Shown: positions 1-7,768 of the stretch, in pieces
Layout of the letters: each line of letters begins with the position of its first letter
Position numbering within the stretch: position 1 is the first letter of the stretch
Source of the DNA: CBDVBD01 sp965372135
GTDB taxonomy: Bacteria > Electryoneota > RPQS01 > CBDVBD01
Length of the DNA stretch: 15,898 bases
Assembly: GCA_965372135.1 (NCBI GenBank)
Contig: CBDVBD010000070.1
Location: 1-15,898, forward strand
Direction of reading: 5' to 3'
Translations under genes and position numbers: made by a program
The notes under the pieces: generated by a model
Seen by the model: the letters and a program-made list of their open reading frames with translations, nothing else
Told to the model about the DNA's origin: nothing
Database searches by the model: none

Positions 1-1
1 A

Positions 2-853
2 TGTGAATCATTTGAAAGCGAATGGCAAGACCACAACTTTATTTTGATAACAGAAATTCCATTTGATGATAATTGGTTTTCACACGAGTATCGGAAGTCA
101 GGTATCATTACTGTGTCTGATTGGGAATCTATTTATGCCCCACCTTCAGTAAAAGCCTATCTAATTTATCAAATAGCACAGGCGCTAATAAATTTTTCAG
201 CTGATATGAGCGAAGAGATGGTTCTAAATATGGTGCATGAGCCTGCAAGAGGTTGTATATTCGATATGGCAAGTCATAAGCCAGATATAAAATATGGAAT
301 GATAAGCGGAAACCTTTGCCCTTCATGTTCTGGTCAACTGCGAGAGCTAGGCACTTATGAGGAGGCTATTTCGAGTGTAGAACGAATTCTCTATCTAGTA
401 AGGGCTGAAGCTATTGGAAAACCTATTGTGCTGGATCCATCTGCTATTTTCGTAGTCATGCGATTTTCGCAAAATGACGAGAACGATAACGCGTGGAAAT
501 ACGGCATAAAATTAGGAGCTGAAAAGTGTGGTTTCACAGTGCATAGAGCTGATGACCATGTTGAATCAGGTCAAATTCTTAAGAAGATTTATCGACATAT
601 ACAGAAAAGCCGCTTGGTAATAGCAAAGGTTGATGAACAGAATCTTAACGTATATTTTGAGTTGGGGCTAGCAATGGGTTTGGATAAAGATGTACTTCTA
701 GTCTCAGAAGATTCGCTTATTATAAATCTACCTTCGGATTTACGAAATTGGGAGTGCTTAAGCTATCAACAAGGTGATTATGAACAGCTTGCGAATAGAA
801 TTCAGGAATTCTTAGTACACACCTACTTTGTCAATCCTGAAAAAAGTTCATAA
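2..853 (+). CDS. TIR-like / nucleoside 2-deoxyribosyltransferase-like domain protein (5'-truncated)
   Basis: The reading frame is open from base 2. The only start-like codon near the edge is a TTG at 44, in the middle of a likely beta strand (FILITEIPF), so the true start is probably outside the window. Counting from that TTG, the first ~120 residues form a domain with a GCIFD motif and a CPSC pair that could hold a metal. The last ~120 residues look like the TIR-like/nucleoside deoxyribosyltransferase fold: strand FVVMRF, then RADD, then a helix with ILKKIYRHIQKSR, strand LVIAKV, then NVYFELGLAMG. The Glu in YFELG matches the catalytic Glu of this fold, which cleaves N-glycosidic bonds in nucleosides or NAD. 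Such domains are common in antiphage effectors; that role is inferred. The DNA looks AT-richer than the metabolic genes downstream. Fold fairly sure, function not. Confidence 0.6.
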   Translation, partial: CESFESEWQDHNFILITEIPFDDNWFSHEYRKSGIITVSDWESIYAPPSVKAYLIYQIAQALINFSADMSEEMVLNMVHEPARGCIFDMASHKPDIKYGMISGNLCPSCSGQLRELGTYEEAISSVERILYLVRAEAIGKPIVLDPSAIFVVMRFSQNDENDNAWKYGIKLGAEKCGFTVHRADDHVESGQILKKIYRHIQKSRLVIAKVDEQNLNVYFELGLAMGLDKDVLLVSEDSLIINLPSDLRNWECLSYQQGDYEQLANRIQEFLVHTYFVNPEKSS

Positions 854-865
854 TCTTTACTTTTA

Positions 866-896
866 TTGTTAAATTTCATACCTATGTATTTAACAA
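866..896 (+). terminator. AT-rich hairpin after the TIR-like gene
   Basis: A 9-bp inverted repeat, TTGTTAAAT (866-874) and ATTTAACAA (888-896), with a 13-base loop lies just after the stop codon. It has no G/C-rich stem and no clear T run, so it is a weak terminator candidate. The 115-base gap to the next gene should also hold the promoter of the downstream cluster. A TATTAT at 927-932 is a possible -10 box, but no well-spaced -35 box was found. Confidence 0.25.
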
Positions 897-968
897 ATAA
901 TTAACATGAAGAAACACTTAACTAAATATTATCTTTTCTAAGTCTCTTCAAAAATAAAAGGTAGAAGC

Positions 969-2996
969 ATGTTACCAGGAGAAAAGAAATACCCGCATAT
1001 TTTTAGTCCGATTCAGATCGGGAAAGTGTGGGCGAAAAACCGGATTAAATACGCATCAACCGAAACCAACTATAACTACAGCGATGGGTTCGTGTCCGAA
1101 AAGGAGTTGGCATATATCGAAGCCCATGCCCGGGGCGGATCTGGCATCGTCACAACCCAGGGCGCCTACACAGACCCCAAAGGCGAAGGGCAAGGTTACG
1201 CAGGCATGATGGGCATCTGGGACGATAAATACATCCCCGGATTGAAAAAAATGGCGGACATCATCCATCAGGGCGATTCGTTGGCATGTTTGCAATTAAT
1301 GCACTGCGGCAGAGTGGGCGGAATCAACTTGCCCTACACGGTGGGTCCGTCGGCGGTTCCGCAGCGCTTACGCCGGTTTCGTCCCCAACGGGAAATGACG
1401 CTGGAAGATATCGAAATCTGCATTTTGGAACACATCGAGGGTGGTGTCAGAGGGGTGGAAGCCGGATACGAAATCATCGAAGTGTCGGGAATCGTGGGGT
1501 ATTTGATTTCCAACTTCGTGTCCAGTTACACCAACAAACGCACCGACGAATACGGTGGCGAAATCTTCGACCGGTGCGCGTTTATGCGGAAAATCGTAGA
1601 GGGAATCCGCGCCGCCTGTGACGAAGACATCGCCATCGGTATCCGACTGTGCGGCTGGGAAATGCTCGATGACCGCGGCGGCAACACCGAAGAAGAAAGT
1701 TTGGAATCGATCAAGATCGCCCAAGTGGCGGGCTGTGATTACCTGAGTGTTACCGTTGGCTGGCAGGAATCCTTGGGATCGGTTATTTCCCGTGATATCC
1801 CGATGGGCAAATGGCTCTATGTCGCTGAAAGAACGAAGAAAGCCCTGAATATTCCAGTAAGCATGGCATACCGGCTTTTTACCCCGGAAATTCCTGAAAA
1901 GGCTATCGCTGAAGGCAAACTTGACATCTGGGAAATGTGCCGTCCTCAGATCGCCGATCCGGCGCTTCCAAATAAAATTATGTGGGATCGTCAGGAAGAT
2001 ATCATCCCCTGTGTCGCCTGTCAGGTGTGTTTGGCACGGCTGTTCCGGGATGCAGCAGTGACCTGTACCGTGCGTCCTTCGTGCGGACATGAAGGTGAGC
2101 GGGAATGGGGCTGGTACGGGTTCCCTAAAACGGAAGTTAAGCGAAAAATCGTGGTGGCAGGCGCCGGGATTTCCGGACTGCAGGCAGCAGCGATTGCTGC
2201 GGAAAAGGGTCATGATGTTACGGTATACGAAAAAACCGGAAACATCGGCGGGCAGTGGTACTACGCGTCACGGAATCCGTGGGGCGAAGGTTCCGACAAA
2301 TACTGGGACGACCAGGAATTCATGCGGTGGGTCAACCATATGAAAGCCCAGTGCGACAAGTACGATGTTAAGTTTGTACTAAACACCCCGGTGACCAAAG
2401 AACTATTAGAAGCCGAAAGTCCTGATTCGCTGGTGATTGCTACTGGTGTAGTCCCGGAAGTTCCGGACATTCCTGGGATCGATAAACCGCATGTGGTCAG
2501 CATGTTCGACGTCTTTACCGGAAAGGCAAAAATCGGTAAAAATGTGGTGATCCTCGGCGGAGGCGGTGCGGCGATTTCTCTTGCCCTCTATGTGATCGAA
2601 GCGCTGCAAAGGGATAATGCAGAAAACGCATCGATTGCTATGATCGATCCGGCGCCGCGTTTCGGCTTGGATGTCAATCCGTCCTATATTTGGCGATACC
2701 GGTTAAGGCTAAAGCAAGCGAATGTCCAGCAACTGACCTACGGCGAGGTCAAAGAGATTAGGGATAATGGCGTGCTGGCTAGTTGGTCGATTTTTGACCG
2801 TAAAACCAAAGAGAAACAAAAATTCACTGATCAAGTCGTACCGGCGGATACCGTGATCCTGGCGAAACTGGTACCTAACAAAGACCTGGGTTACGGCGCT
2901 TACAAAGGTGATATATCCATGATCGGCGATTGTGTGTGGGTACGACGAGGTATCGACGCCATCCAAGATGGATTTCGGCTGGGAATGAGATTCTAA
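969..2996 (+). CDS. Old-Yellow-Enzyme-family 2-enoate / 2,4-dienoyl-CoA reductase-like flavoprotein
   Basis: The 675 residues match the size and domain order of 2,4-dienoyl-CoA reductase (FadH), 2-enoate reductase and trimethylamine dehydrogenase: an FMN-binding TIM barrel (about 1-340), a [4Fe-4S] site, then FAD and NAD(P) domains. Visible motifs are LQLMHCGR (109-115), GYLISNF with Tyr178 at the FadH catalytic Tyr, and TNKRTDEYGG. The cluster cysteines are C348, C351, C354 and C366. Their CX2CX2CX11C spacing is closer to trimethylamine dehydrogenase than to the CX2CX3CX11C of FadH. A dinucleotide motif GAGISG lies near 398 and a second glycine-rich turn near 530. Where FadH has GWHE with its second catalytic residue (His252), this protein has GWQE (Gln266). 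The start has an AAGG sequence 8-10 bases upstream. It probably reduces an activated C=C bond; the substrate is unknown. First gene of the redox cluster. Confidence 0.88.
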   Translation: MLPGEKKYPHIFSPIQIGKVWAKNRIKYASTETNYNYSDGFVSEKELAYIEAHARGGSGIVTTQGAYTDPKGEGQGYAGMMGIWDDKYIPGLKKMADIIHQGDSLACLQLMHCGRVGGINLPYTVGPSAVPQRLRRFRPQREMTLEDIEICILEHIEGGVRGVEAGYEIIEVSGIVGYLISNFVSSYTNKRTDEYGGEIFDRCAFMRKIVEGIRAACDEDIAIGIRLCGWEMLDDRGGNTEEESLESIKIAQVAGCDYLSVTVGWQESLGSVISRDIPMGKWLYVAERTKKALNIPVSMAYRLFTPEIPEKAIAEGKLDIWEMCRPQIADPALPNKIMWDRQEDIIPCVACQVCLARLFRDAAVTCTVRPSCGHEGEREWGWYGFPKTEVKRKIVVAGAGISGLQAAAIAAEKGHDVTVYEKTGNIGGQWYYASRNPWGEGSDKYWDDQEFMRWVNHMKAQCDKYDVKFVLNTPVTKELLEAESPDSLVIATGVVPEVPDIPGIDKPHVVSMFDVFTGKAKIGKNVVILGGGGAAISLALYVIEALQRDNAENASIAMIDPAPRFGLDVNPSYIWRYRLRLKQANVQQLTYGEVKEIRDNGVLASWSIFDRKTKEKQKFTDQVVPADTVILAKLVPNKDLGYGAYKGDISMIGDCVWVRRGIDAIQDGFRLGMRF

Positions 2997-3037
2997 CAGG
3001 TCTAAATTCCAACTCCCAAGCACCAAACTCTAAACAA

Positions 3038-3092
3038 TCCGCCTAAGGCGGACAAGAATTCAAAACTCAACATTCAAAATTCAAAATTATAA
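3038..3092 (+). repeat. Hairpin plus 7-bp-period A/T-rich array
   Basis: In the 134-base gap before the ferredoxin gene there is a small palindrome, TCCGCC (3038-3043) and GGCGGA (3047-3052). It is followed by five 7-base units in phase from 3058 to 3092: ATTCAAA, ACTCAAC, ATTCAAA, ATTCAAA, ATTATAA. The same motif returns in inverted orientation after the next two genes. Confidence 0.6.
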
Positions 3093-3130
3093 ATTTCGTG
3101 CTTTGGCACAGAATAAGGAAAGGCTAAAAG

Positions 3131-3448
3131 ATGATATTATCGGAAATTTCCAGCGCTCCGCCTCAAATTCCGGGCACACAAATGAGTGTGTACCCCCATT
3201 CCGGATCAAGCCATTTAGGATTGTATCCGTGGATCGACGCCTTTAGATGCAACGGGTGTAAAGCCTGCGCCAAAGCCTGCCCGCCGGATATAATCGGATT
3301 TCATAAAGGCAAGGCAGCCATTGTATTAGACCTCTGTCAGCAGTGCGGGGAATGTTTCGAAGCCTGTCCGGTGCAAGGAGCGATATACTTCAAGCTACCG
3401 CCCGGTGCGCCTACGACGGATAATATTCCATTCTTCTCGAAAAAATAG
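3131..3448 (+). CDS. Ferredoxin-like 2x[4Fe-4S] protein
   Basis: A 105-residue protein with two classical cluster motifs, CNGCKACAKACP (about 40-51) and CQQCGECFEACP (about 69-80), each CX2CX2CX3CP. A bacterial-type ferredoxin domain is therefore clear. The ~35-residue N-terminal extension (Pro/Ser-rich, with HSGSSHLGLYPW) and short Pro-rich tail make it longer than a plain ferredoxin, so it may be a dedicated electron-transfer subunit. The two-motif layout also resembles the beta subunit of adenylylsulfate reductase, but nothing else here supports sulfur metabolism. AAGGAAAGG lies upstream of the ATG as ribosome binding site. Placed between the flavoprotein and the IorAB fusion, it could carry electrons between them (inference). 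Confidence 0.85.
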   Translation: MILSEISSAPPQIPGTQMSVYPHSGSSHLGLYPWIDAFRCNGCKACAKACPPDIIGFHKGKAAIVLDLCQQCGECFEACPVQGAIYFKLPPGAPTTDNIPFFSKK

Positions 3449-3467
3449 AGTGCAAACTTGAGATCCG

Positions 3468-3474
3468 AAAGGAG
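3468..3474 (+). promoter_or_regulatory. Ribosome binding site deciding a GTG start
   Basis: AAAGGAG ends 8 bases before the GTG at 3483. No ATG lies nearby in this frame, and the VOC fold begins within ten residues, so this site fixes the GTG as start. Confidence 0.7.
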
Positions 3475-3482
3475 AATTTACC

Positions 3483-3911
3483 GTGCCTGAGAAACTAAAC
3501 ACCAATTTTGTCGATCACATCTGCATCGCTGTCAGGGATGTCGAACAAGCAGAAAAGGACTACGTGAGTGCATTCGGCTGGGACGTTGCCTACCGTTATG
3601 ATGATAAACCTGAAAAGATTCGGGTCATTGGTTTTATGGTGGGACCGACCGCGATCGAGATCATGGAAGATCTGGACGGTACCGGCGAAGTGGCCAAATT
3701 CATCGAACGAAGTGGTGAAGGGGTGATGTTGATCAGCTACAATGTGGATAATTGCCACCAGTCACTGGATAAGCTAAAGAATAACAACGTCATGCTGATC
3801 GACCAAAAACCAAGATATTTCGCGGAACATGACCGCAATTTCGCCTTCATTCACCCTAAAGCGACCCATGGAATTCTGACCGAAATCATCGACGGAAAAT
3901 ACCAACTTTAA
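3483..3911 (+). CDS. VOC-superfamily protein, methylmalonyl-CoA epimerase-like
   Basis: A 142-residue protein of the vicinal oxygen chelate superfamily, the right size for methylmalonyl-CoA epimerase. It shows the two beta-alpha-beta-beta-beta modules: VDHICIAVRDVEQAEKDYVSAFGW at the start, then GEGVMLISYNVDN and FIHPKATHGILTEIID. Of the four metal ligands of the epimerase (His, Gln/Glu, His, Glu), His12, Glu59 and Glu134 have clear counterparts. The expected HH pair after GEG is replaced by Met82-Leu83, so one metal ligand is missing. It is therefore probably not a normal methylmalonyl-CoA epimerase; it may act on another CoA ester or bind a ligand without catalysis. Strong ribosome binding site; it follows the ferredoxin gene by 34 bases and both sit between inverted periodic repeats. 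Confidence 0.75.
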   Translation: MPEKLNTNFVDHICIAVRDVEQAEKDYVSAFGWDVAYRYDDKPEKIRVIGFMVGPTAIEIMEDLDGTGEVAKFIERSGEGVMLISYNVDNCHQSLDKLKNNNVMLIDQKPRYFAEHDRNFAFIHPKATHGILTEIIDGKYQL

Positions 3912-3922
3912 GAAATTGTGAG

Positions 3923-3978
3923 TTCTGAATTTTGAATTTTGAATTTGTTTCGGATTTAGGTATTCGAATTTCGAGTTT
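3923..3978 (+). repeat. 7-bp-period A/T-rich array, inverted copy
   Basis: Eight 7-base units in phase (TTCTGAA, TTTTGAA, TTTTGAA, TTTGTTT, CGGATTT, AGGTATT, CGAATTT, CGAGTTT) fill the gap before the CoA-transferase gene. Seventeen bases at 3928-3944 are the exact reverse complement of 3072-3088, so the arrays bracket the ferredoxin and VOC genes in opposite orientation. Confidence 0.6.
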
Positions 3979-4002
3979 AGAACCATTGGAAATTTATGCC
4001 AT

Positions 4003-5202
4003 ATGAATAAAACCATTCTGTCCCTTGAGCAGGCGTTGACTCTGCCTTATGCTACCCAACGATTTGCACAGTTAGGTTGGCGGGTGATTCGAATCGAATC
4101 CCCACCAGATAAGCAAACCGGCAGGGGAGGCGATCCCAATCGGTACATCGGCGAAGATACCGGCGCCGATGATCTGCACACCTATTATATCGCACCGAAC
4201 ATCGGCAAGGAAGCCATCACTCTGAATTTGAAAAAGAAGGAGGGGCAAGACCTCTTAAAGAAGATTATTCAGAAACTTCCGGTTGATGTGTTCTTATGCA
4301 ATACGCTGCCCAAGCGATATCAGCAACTGGGGATAGATTATGAAACATTGAAAGAGGCAAATCCCGACTTGATCTGGTGTGGGATTTCGGCATTGGGTCC
4401 CGAATATCCCAGTGCTGCGGGTTATGATCCTGCTTTGCAGGCAATGATGGGATATATGTACCTCACTGGGGAGCCAGACCGTGATCCGATGCTTTGCGGG
4501 TTGCCAATTATTGACTTGAAGGCGGGGGATGAAGCGTTCAATCAGGTGCTACTGGCGCTGTTGGACCAGCAGACCAATTCGGGTGGCAAGGAGATACATA
4601 TATCTATGGTGCAGTGTGCCGCTTCCTGGTTGATTACCGCGCTGCCGCAGTTGCAATTTGTGGAAGATGAATCGAAATATTTCAAGCGCAGCGGCAACGA
4701 ACACCGTAGTTTTATACCCTGCAATTGTTATCCCACGAAGGATGGGTATGTGTATTTGGCGATTGGGAATGACCGGCAGTGGGAAAAGCTGACCAAAATG
4801 ACGCATTTCGAACACTTAGAAAAACCGGAATGGAAGACCAATCAGGGGCGTCATGCAGACAAGGACAAAATCTATGCCGATATTCGAACAGGGCTGGAAT
4901 ACTATACTACTACTGAGTTTATAGAGATTTGCACGGAACAAAATTTGGCGGTAGCGCCTGTCAATTCGGTTAAAAATGTGGCGGAACTTGATTTCGTGAA
5001 AACACAGATGCAACGCACGAAACTCCCTTCCGGAAAGCAGGTTTCCCTGTTCCCGGCGCCGGTCAGCACGGATTTCCTGATTGAGCGCGATAACCTGCTG
5101 AAATGCGCACCAAGGTTGGGGGAAAATAACGAAATAATTTACAGTGAAATAGGTTTGACTAAACAAGAAATTCAGATACTAAAAAATAATGAAGTGATTT
5201 AA
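4003..5202 (+). CDS. Family III CoA-transferase (CaiB/BaiF/formyl-CoA transferase type)
   Basis: The 399-residue length fits family III CoA-transferases, which form interlocked dimers and pass CoA between carboxylic acids through an Asp-acyl anhydride. The opening LSLEQALTLPYATQRFAQLGWRVIRIE matches the family's N-terminal pattern. CGLPIIDLKAGDEAFNQVLLALL carries the catalytic Asp (D171) followed by the usual Gly and a helix. NIGKEAITLNLKKKEGQDLLKKII is the typical conserved segment near residue 70-90. The specific acids cannot be read from sequence; family III includes carnitine, formyl/oxalyl, benzylsuccinyl and aryl-lactyl (FldA) enzymes. The start has only a weak GGA upstream. Its stop is 7 bases before the IorAB start, so the two are probably co-transcribed, suggesting it handles an IorAB-derived acyl-CoA. 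Confidence 0.88.
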   Translation: MNKTILSLEQALTLPYATQRFAQLGWRVIRIESPPDKQTGRGGDPNRYIGEDTGADDLHTYYIAPNIGKEAITLNLKKKEGQDLLKKIIQKLPVDVFLCNTLPKRYQQLGIDYETLKEANPDLIWCGISALGPEYPSAAGYDPALQAMMGYMYLTGEPDRDPMLCGLPIIDLKAGDEAFNQVLLALLDQQTNSGGKEIHISMVQCAASWLITALPQLQFVEDESKYFKRSGNEHRSFIPCNCYPTKDGYVYLAIGNDRQWEKLTKMTHFEHLEKPEWKTNQGRHADKDKIYADIRTGLEYYTTTEFIEICTEQNLAVAPVNSVKNVAELDFVKTQMQRTKLPSGKQVSLFPAPVSTDFLIERDNLLKCAPRLGENNEIIYSEIGLTKQEIQILKNNEVI

Positions 5203-5209
5203 CATAACC

Positions 5210-7726
5210 ATGGCGAACTTTTCAGAAATAGTAAATGCTCCGGCGGGCAGCAAATTTATCCTTCAAGGGAACACTGCCTTTGCCCTTGGAGTGGTGCATG
5301 CCGGTTTCCATGCCGTTACCGGGTATCCCGGAACCCCCAGTACCGAAGTGATTGACAAGTCATTGGCGTACGTTCAGGATAGAATCCAAGTGGGTTGGTC
5401 GGTGAACGAAGCGGTGGCGGTATCCACTGCGGTCGGTCACGCCATTGCGGGATATGATGCAGTGGTTACCATGAAAATTCCCGGTGTGTTTCAGGCAGCG
5501 GATGCCATATCCACATCGGCTTTTTTTACCGGTAAAGCCGGCGCAATCGTGATTTTCGCCGCCACCGATTATGTGCCGTCCAGTACCCAGCACGTCATTG
5601 ATTCCCGGCACTTTTTCTATTCGTCACGCCTTCCTGTATTGGAACCGCGCAACCACCAGGAAATGTACGAAATCGCCTGGGTTGCGGCTGATATGAGCAG
5701 GAAATTCAATACGCCGGTTATTATATTAGCGTCCGGAATACTGACTCATTCCGAGGCTTTAATTCTCACAAAAAACCCGCGTACTGTACAACCACAAGAG
5801 CTTCTCGAAAACCTGCACGATTGGATGCTTTTGCCCAGCATCGCGAGGGCGAATTACAACAAGGTGACTCGGGAACGAATCCCCGCCATAAAGGAGTGGT
5901 GTGAAAATACTGATTTGGTTACTGAAACCCACGGGTCTGATGATTGGGGAGTTATTGTCAATGGGGAGGCTGAAATTATCGTCCGGGAGGCGTTGAAAAT
6001 TGTAAATGCCGATCCATCGATACTTTCGCTTGCTATAACGAATCCCCTACCGGAAAACCGGATTAAAGATTTCGCCAAGAAAATCAAAGGCAAATTGTTC
6101 GTGATCGAAGACGGTCACCGGTTCTTGGAAGAAAAGATACGACTGTTGGGCATTTCGGTGATCGGAAAAGATGAACTGAGCGTCATCACAAACTGGACGC
6201 CGGAAGACGTGTTGGAATTCCTGTCCAATCAGATTGACATTCATTATACGCCGGACAAGAAGGACGTGGGAATAAAGCCGCTTCCGAGACCACCGTCAAT
6301 TTGCCCGGGCTGTCCCTACAAAGCATTTGCCTTAGCGGCTGCAAAGCTCAAGAGAAGAGGGAAATTGTATGCTTCATTCGGCGACATCGGATGTTCGACA
6401 TTGCTCTACTTCTTCGATGCGCTGGATACGGTATCCTGCATGGGAGCTTCGGATTCCATGCGGCAGGGATTTGTGTTGTCGCGACCGGATATGGCGAATC
6501 AGGTAATCAGTGTGATCGGCGATTCCACGGAATGCCACGCTGGCTTGGATTCCACCAGAAACGCCGTGTTCCGCAATGTGCCCGGGGTTAAGATGATATT
6601 GGACAACTATACCACCGCCATGACCGGTGGGCAACCGGCGCCGAGTACGGCAGTTAATCTCGAAGGGCAGCCACATAAATTTAGTCTGAAAAGAGCCGTT
6701 GAAGCGGAAGGTGGAAGAACGGTGGTGGTGGATGCGTTTGATGTGAAGAAGGTGGAAAAGGAACTAAAAAATGCACTCATGTTGGCTGAAGAGGGCACGT
6801 TTTCTACGCTGATTCTCGAAGGCGACTGCATTAAAGAAGTCGATAATAAACGGCTGATAAGGACAATAGAATTCGATTACGAGCTGTGTAAAGACTGTGA
6901 TCTGTGCAATATCTGTCCCGGGATCGAAACGGATGCCGATGGGAAACCGCATTTTACCAGCCTATGCACTAATTGTGCGGGGAATAACCAGGTTTGTGTG
7001 CAGCGGTGTCCGTTCGATGCCATCGTGTTGCGGGAAGAGAAGGAAGAAGCCGGAGATACAATCCATCCTTTGACAGTGCCCGAGGAAATAGCAGCGGGGG
7101 ATATCAGTAGTGACAGTCTACCGAAATCACTCCGTGTAGCTATTAGAGGGATAGGCGGCCAAGGAAATTTATTCTTCGGCAGGGTTCTGTCGGAAGTCGC
7201 CATGCGTACACCGTATTCGGAAACTCATATCGTCAAAGGCGACACCCACGGCATGGCGCAATTGGGCGGGTCGGTGATTTCCACTTTTAGCTGCGGCGAA
7301 GTGTTTTCCCCGGTGTTGGCGCCCAAGTCGGTGGATGTATTGGTGGTGATGGAAATCAGCGAAGTACTAAGACCCGGTTTCCTTGATCTGCTAAAACCCG
7401 GCGGCACTATAATCGTCAACAATTTCACCGCAGTGCCGGTAACTGCGAAACCGGAAGACTATCCCACCGAAAATGAAATAAAAAAAGTACTTAAAGGCTT
7501 TAAGGTCATCAATATCGATGCCAATAAATTAGCGTTTGAACTGGGAGACAAATTCGCCAGAACCGCCAATGTGGTGGTGATTGGATTACTATCCACCATA
7601 AAGCCTTTCAGCGACATTCCGGAAGAAATCTGGCAGTCCGCAATCCTGGCAATATCCCCAAATGACTTTACCAAATCAATAAATATGAGGGCTTTTAAAA
7701 AAGGTAGGGATTGTATGAATATGTAG
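5210..7726 (+). CDS. Fused indolepyruvate:ferredoxin oxidoreductase (IorA-IorB)
   Basis: One 838-residue chain holds both subunits of indolepyruvate:ferredoxin oxidoreductase, which turns aryl-2-oxoacids plus CoA into aryl-acetyl-CoA, CO2 and reduced ferredoxin. Residues 15-190 are the pyrimidine-binding domain (TGYPGTPSTE, WSVNEAVAVS). Residues 360-550 are the thiamine-diphosphate domain (PSICPGCP, FGDIGC, GDSTECHAGLD, LDNYTTAMTGGQPAP). Residues 560-600 hold eight cysteines (C560, 563, 566, 569 and C586, 589, 596, 600). Residues 640-835 are the IorB/gamma domain (IRGIGGQGNLFFGRVL, KGDTHGMAQLGGSV). IorA and IorB are usually separate genes. The cysteine spacing, CX2CX2CX2CP and CX2CX6CX3CP, differs from the usual two-ferredoxin pattern of IorA. 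No Shine-Dalgarno is seen; the start lies 7 bases after the CoA-transferase stop, so translation is probably coupled. Confidence 0.92.
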   Translation: MANFSEIVNAPAGSKFILQGNTAFALGVVHAGFHAVTGYPGTPSTEVIDKSLAYVQDRIQVGWSVNEAVAVSTAVGHAIAGYDAVVTMKIPGVFQAADAISTSAFFTGKAGAIVIFAATDYVPSSTQHVIDSRHFFYSSRLPVLEPRNHQEMYEIAWVAADMSRKFNTPVIILASGILTHSEALILTKNPRTVQPQELLENLHDWMLLPSIARANYNKVTRERIPAIKEWCENTDLVTETHGSDDWGVIVNGEAEIIVREALKIVNADPSILSLAITNPLPENRIKDFAKKIKGKLFVIEDGHRFLEEKIRLLGISVIGKDELSVITNWTPEDVLEFLSNQIDIHYTPDKKDVGIKPLPRPPSICPGCPYKAFALAAAKLKRRGKLYASFGDIGCSTLLYFFDALDTVSCMGASDSMRQGFVLSRPDMANQVISVIGDSTECHAGLDSTRNAVFRNVPGVKMILDNYTTAMTGGQPAPSTAVNLEGQPHKFSLKRAVEAEGGRTVVVDAFDVKKVEKELKNALMLAEEGTFSTLILEGDCIKEVDNKRLIRTIEFDYELCKDCDLCNICPGIETDADGKPHFTSLCTNCAGNNQVCVQRCPFDAIVLREEKEEAGDTIHPLTVPEEIAAGDISSDSLPKSLRVAIRGIGGQGNLFFGRVLSEVAMRTPYSETHIVKGDTHGMAQLGGSVISTFSCGEVFSPVLAPKSVDVLVVMEISEVLRPGFLDLLKPGGTIIVNNFTAVPVTAKPEDYPTENEIKKVLKGFKVINIDANKLAFELGDKFARTANVVVIGLLSTIKPFSDIPEEIWQSAILAISPNDFTKSINMRAFKKGRDCMNM

Positions 7727-7768
7727 TGACTGATTAAGGTTAAGCATAAATAATGGTGAATTAGTGAA

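Noticed and set aside
1368..2213. A 281-codon open frame on the minus strand inside the flavoprotein gene
   Set aside because: It lies entirely within a gene with clear motifs on the + strand, has no recognisable domain, and arises from codon bias of the sense gene.
3131..3448. Adenylylsulfate reductase beta subunit
   Set aside because: Only the two cluster motifs agree; no AprA or other sulfate reduction gene is present.
3483..3911. True methylmalonyl-CoA epimerase
   Set aside because: One metal-binding His is missing and no mutase or propionyl-CoA gene is nearby.
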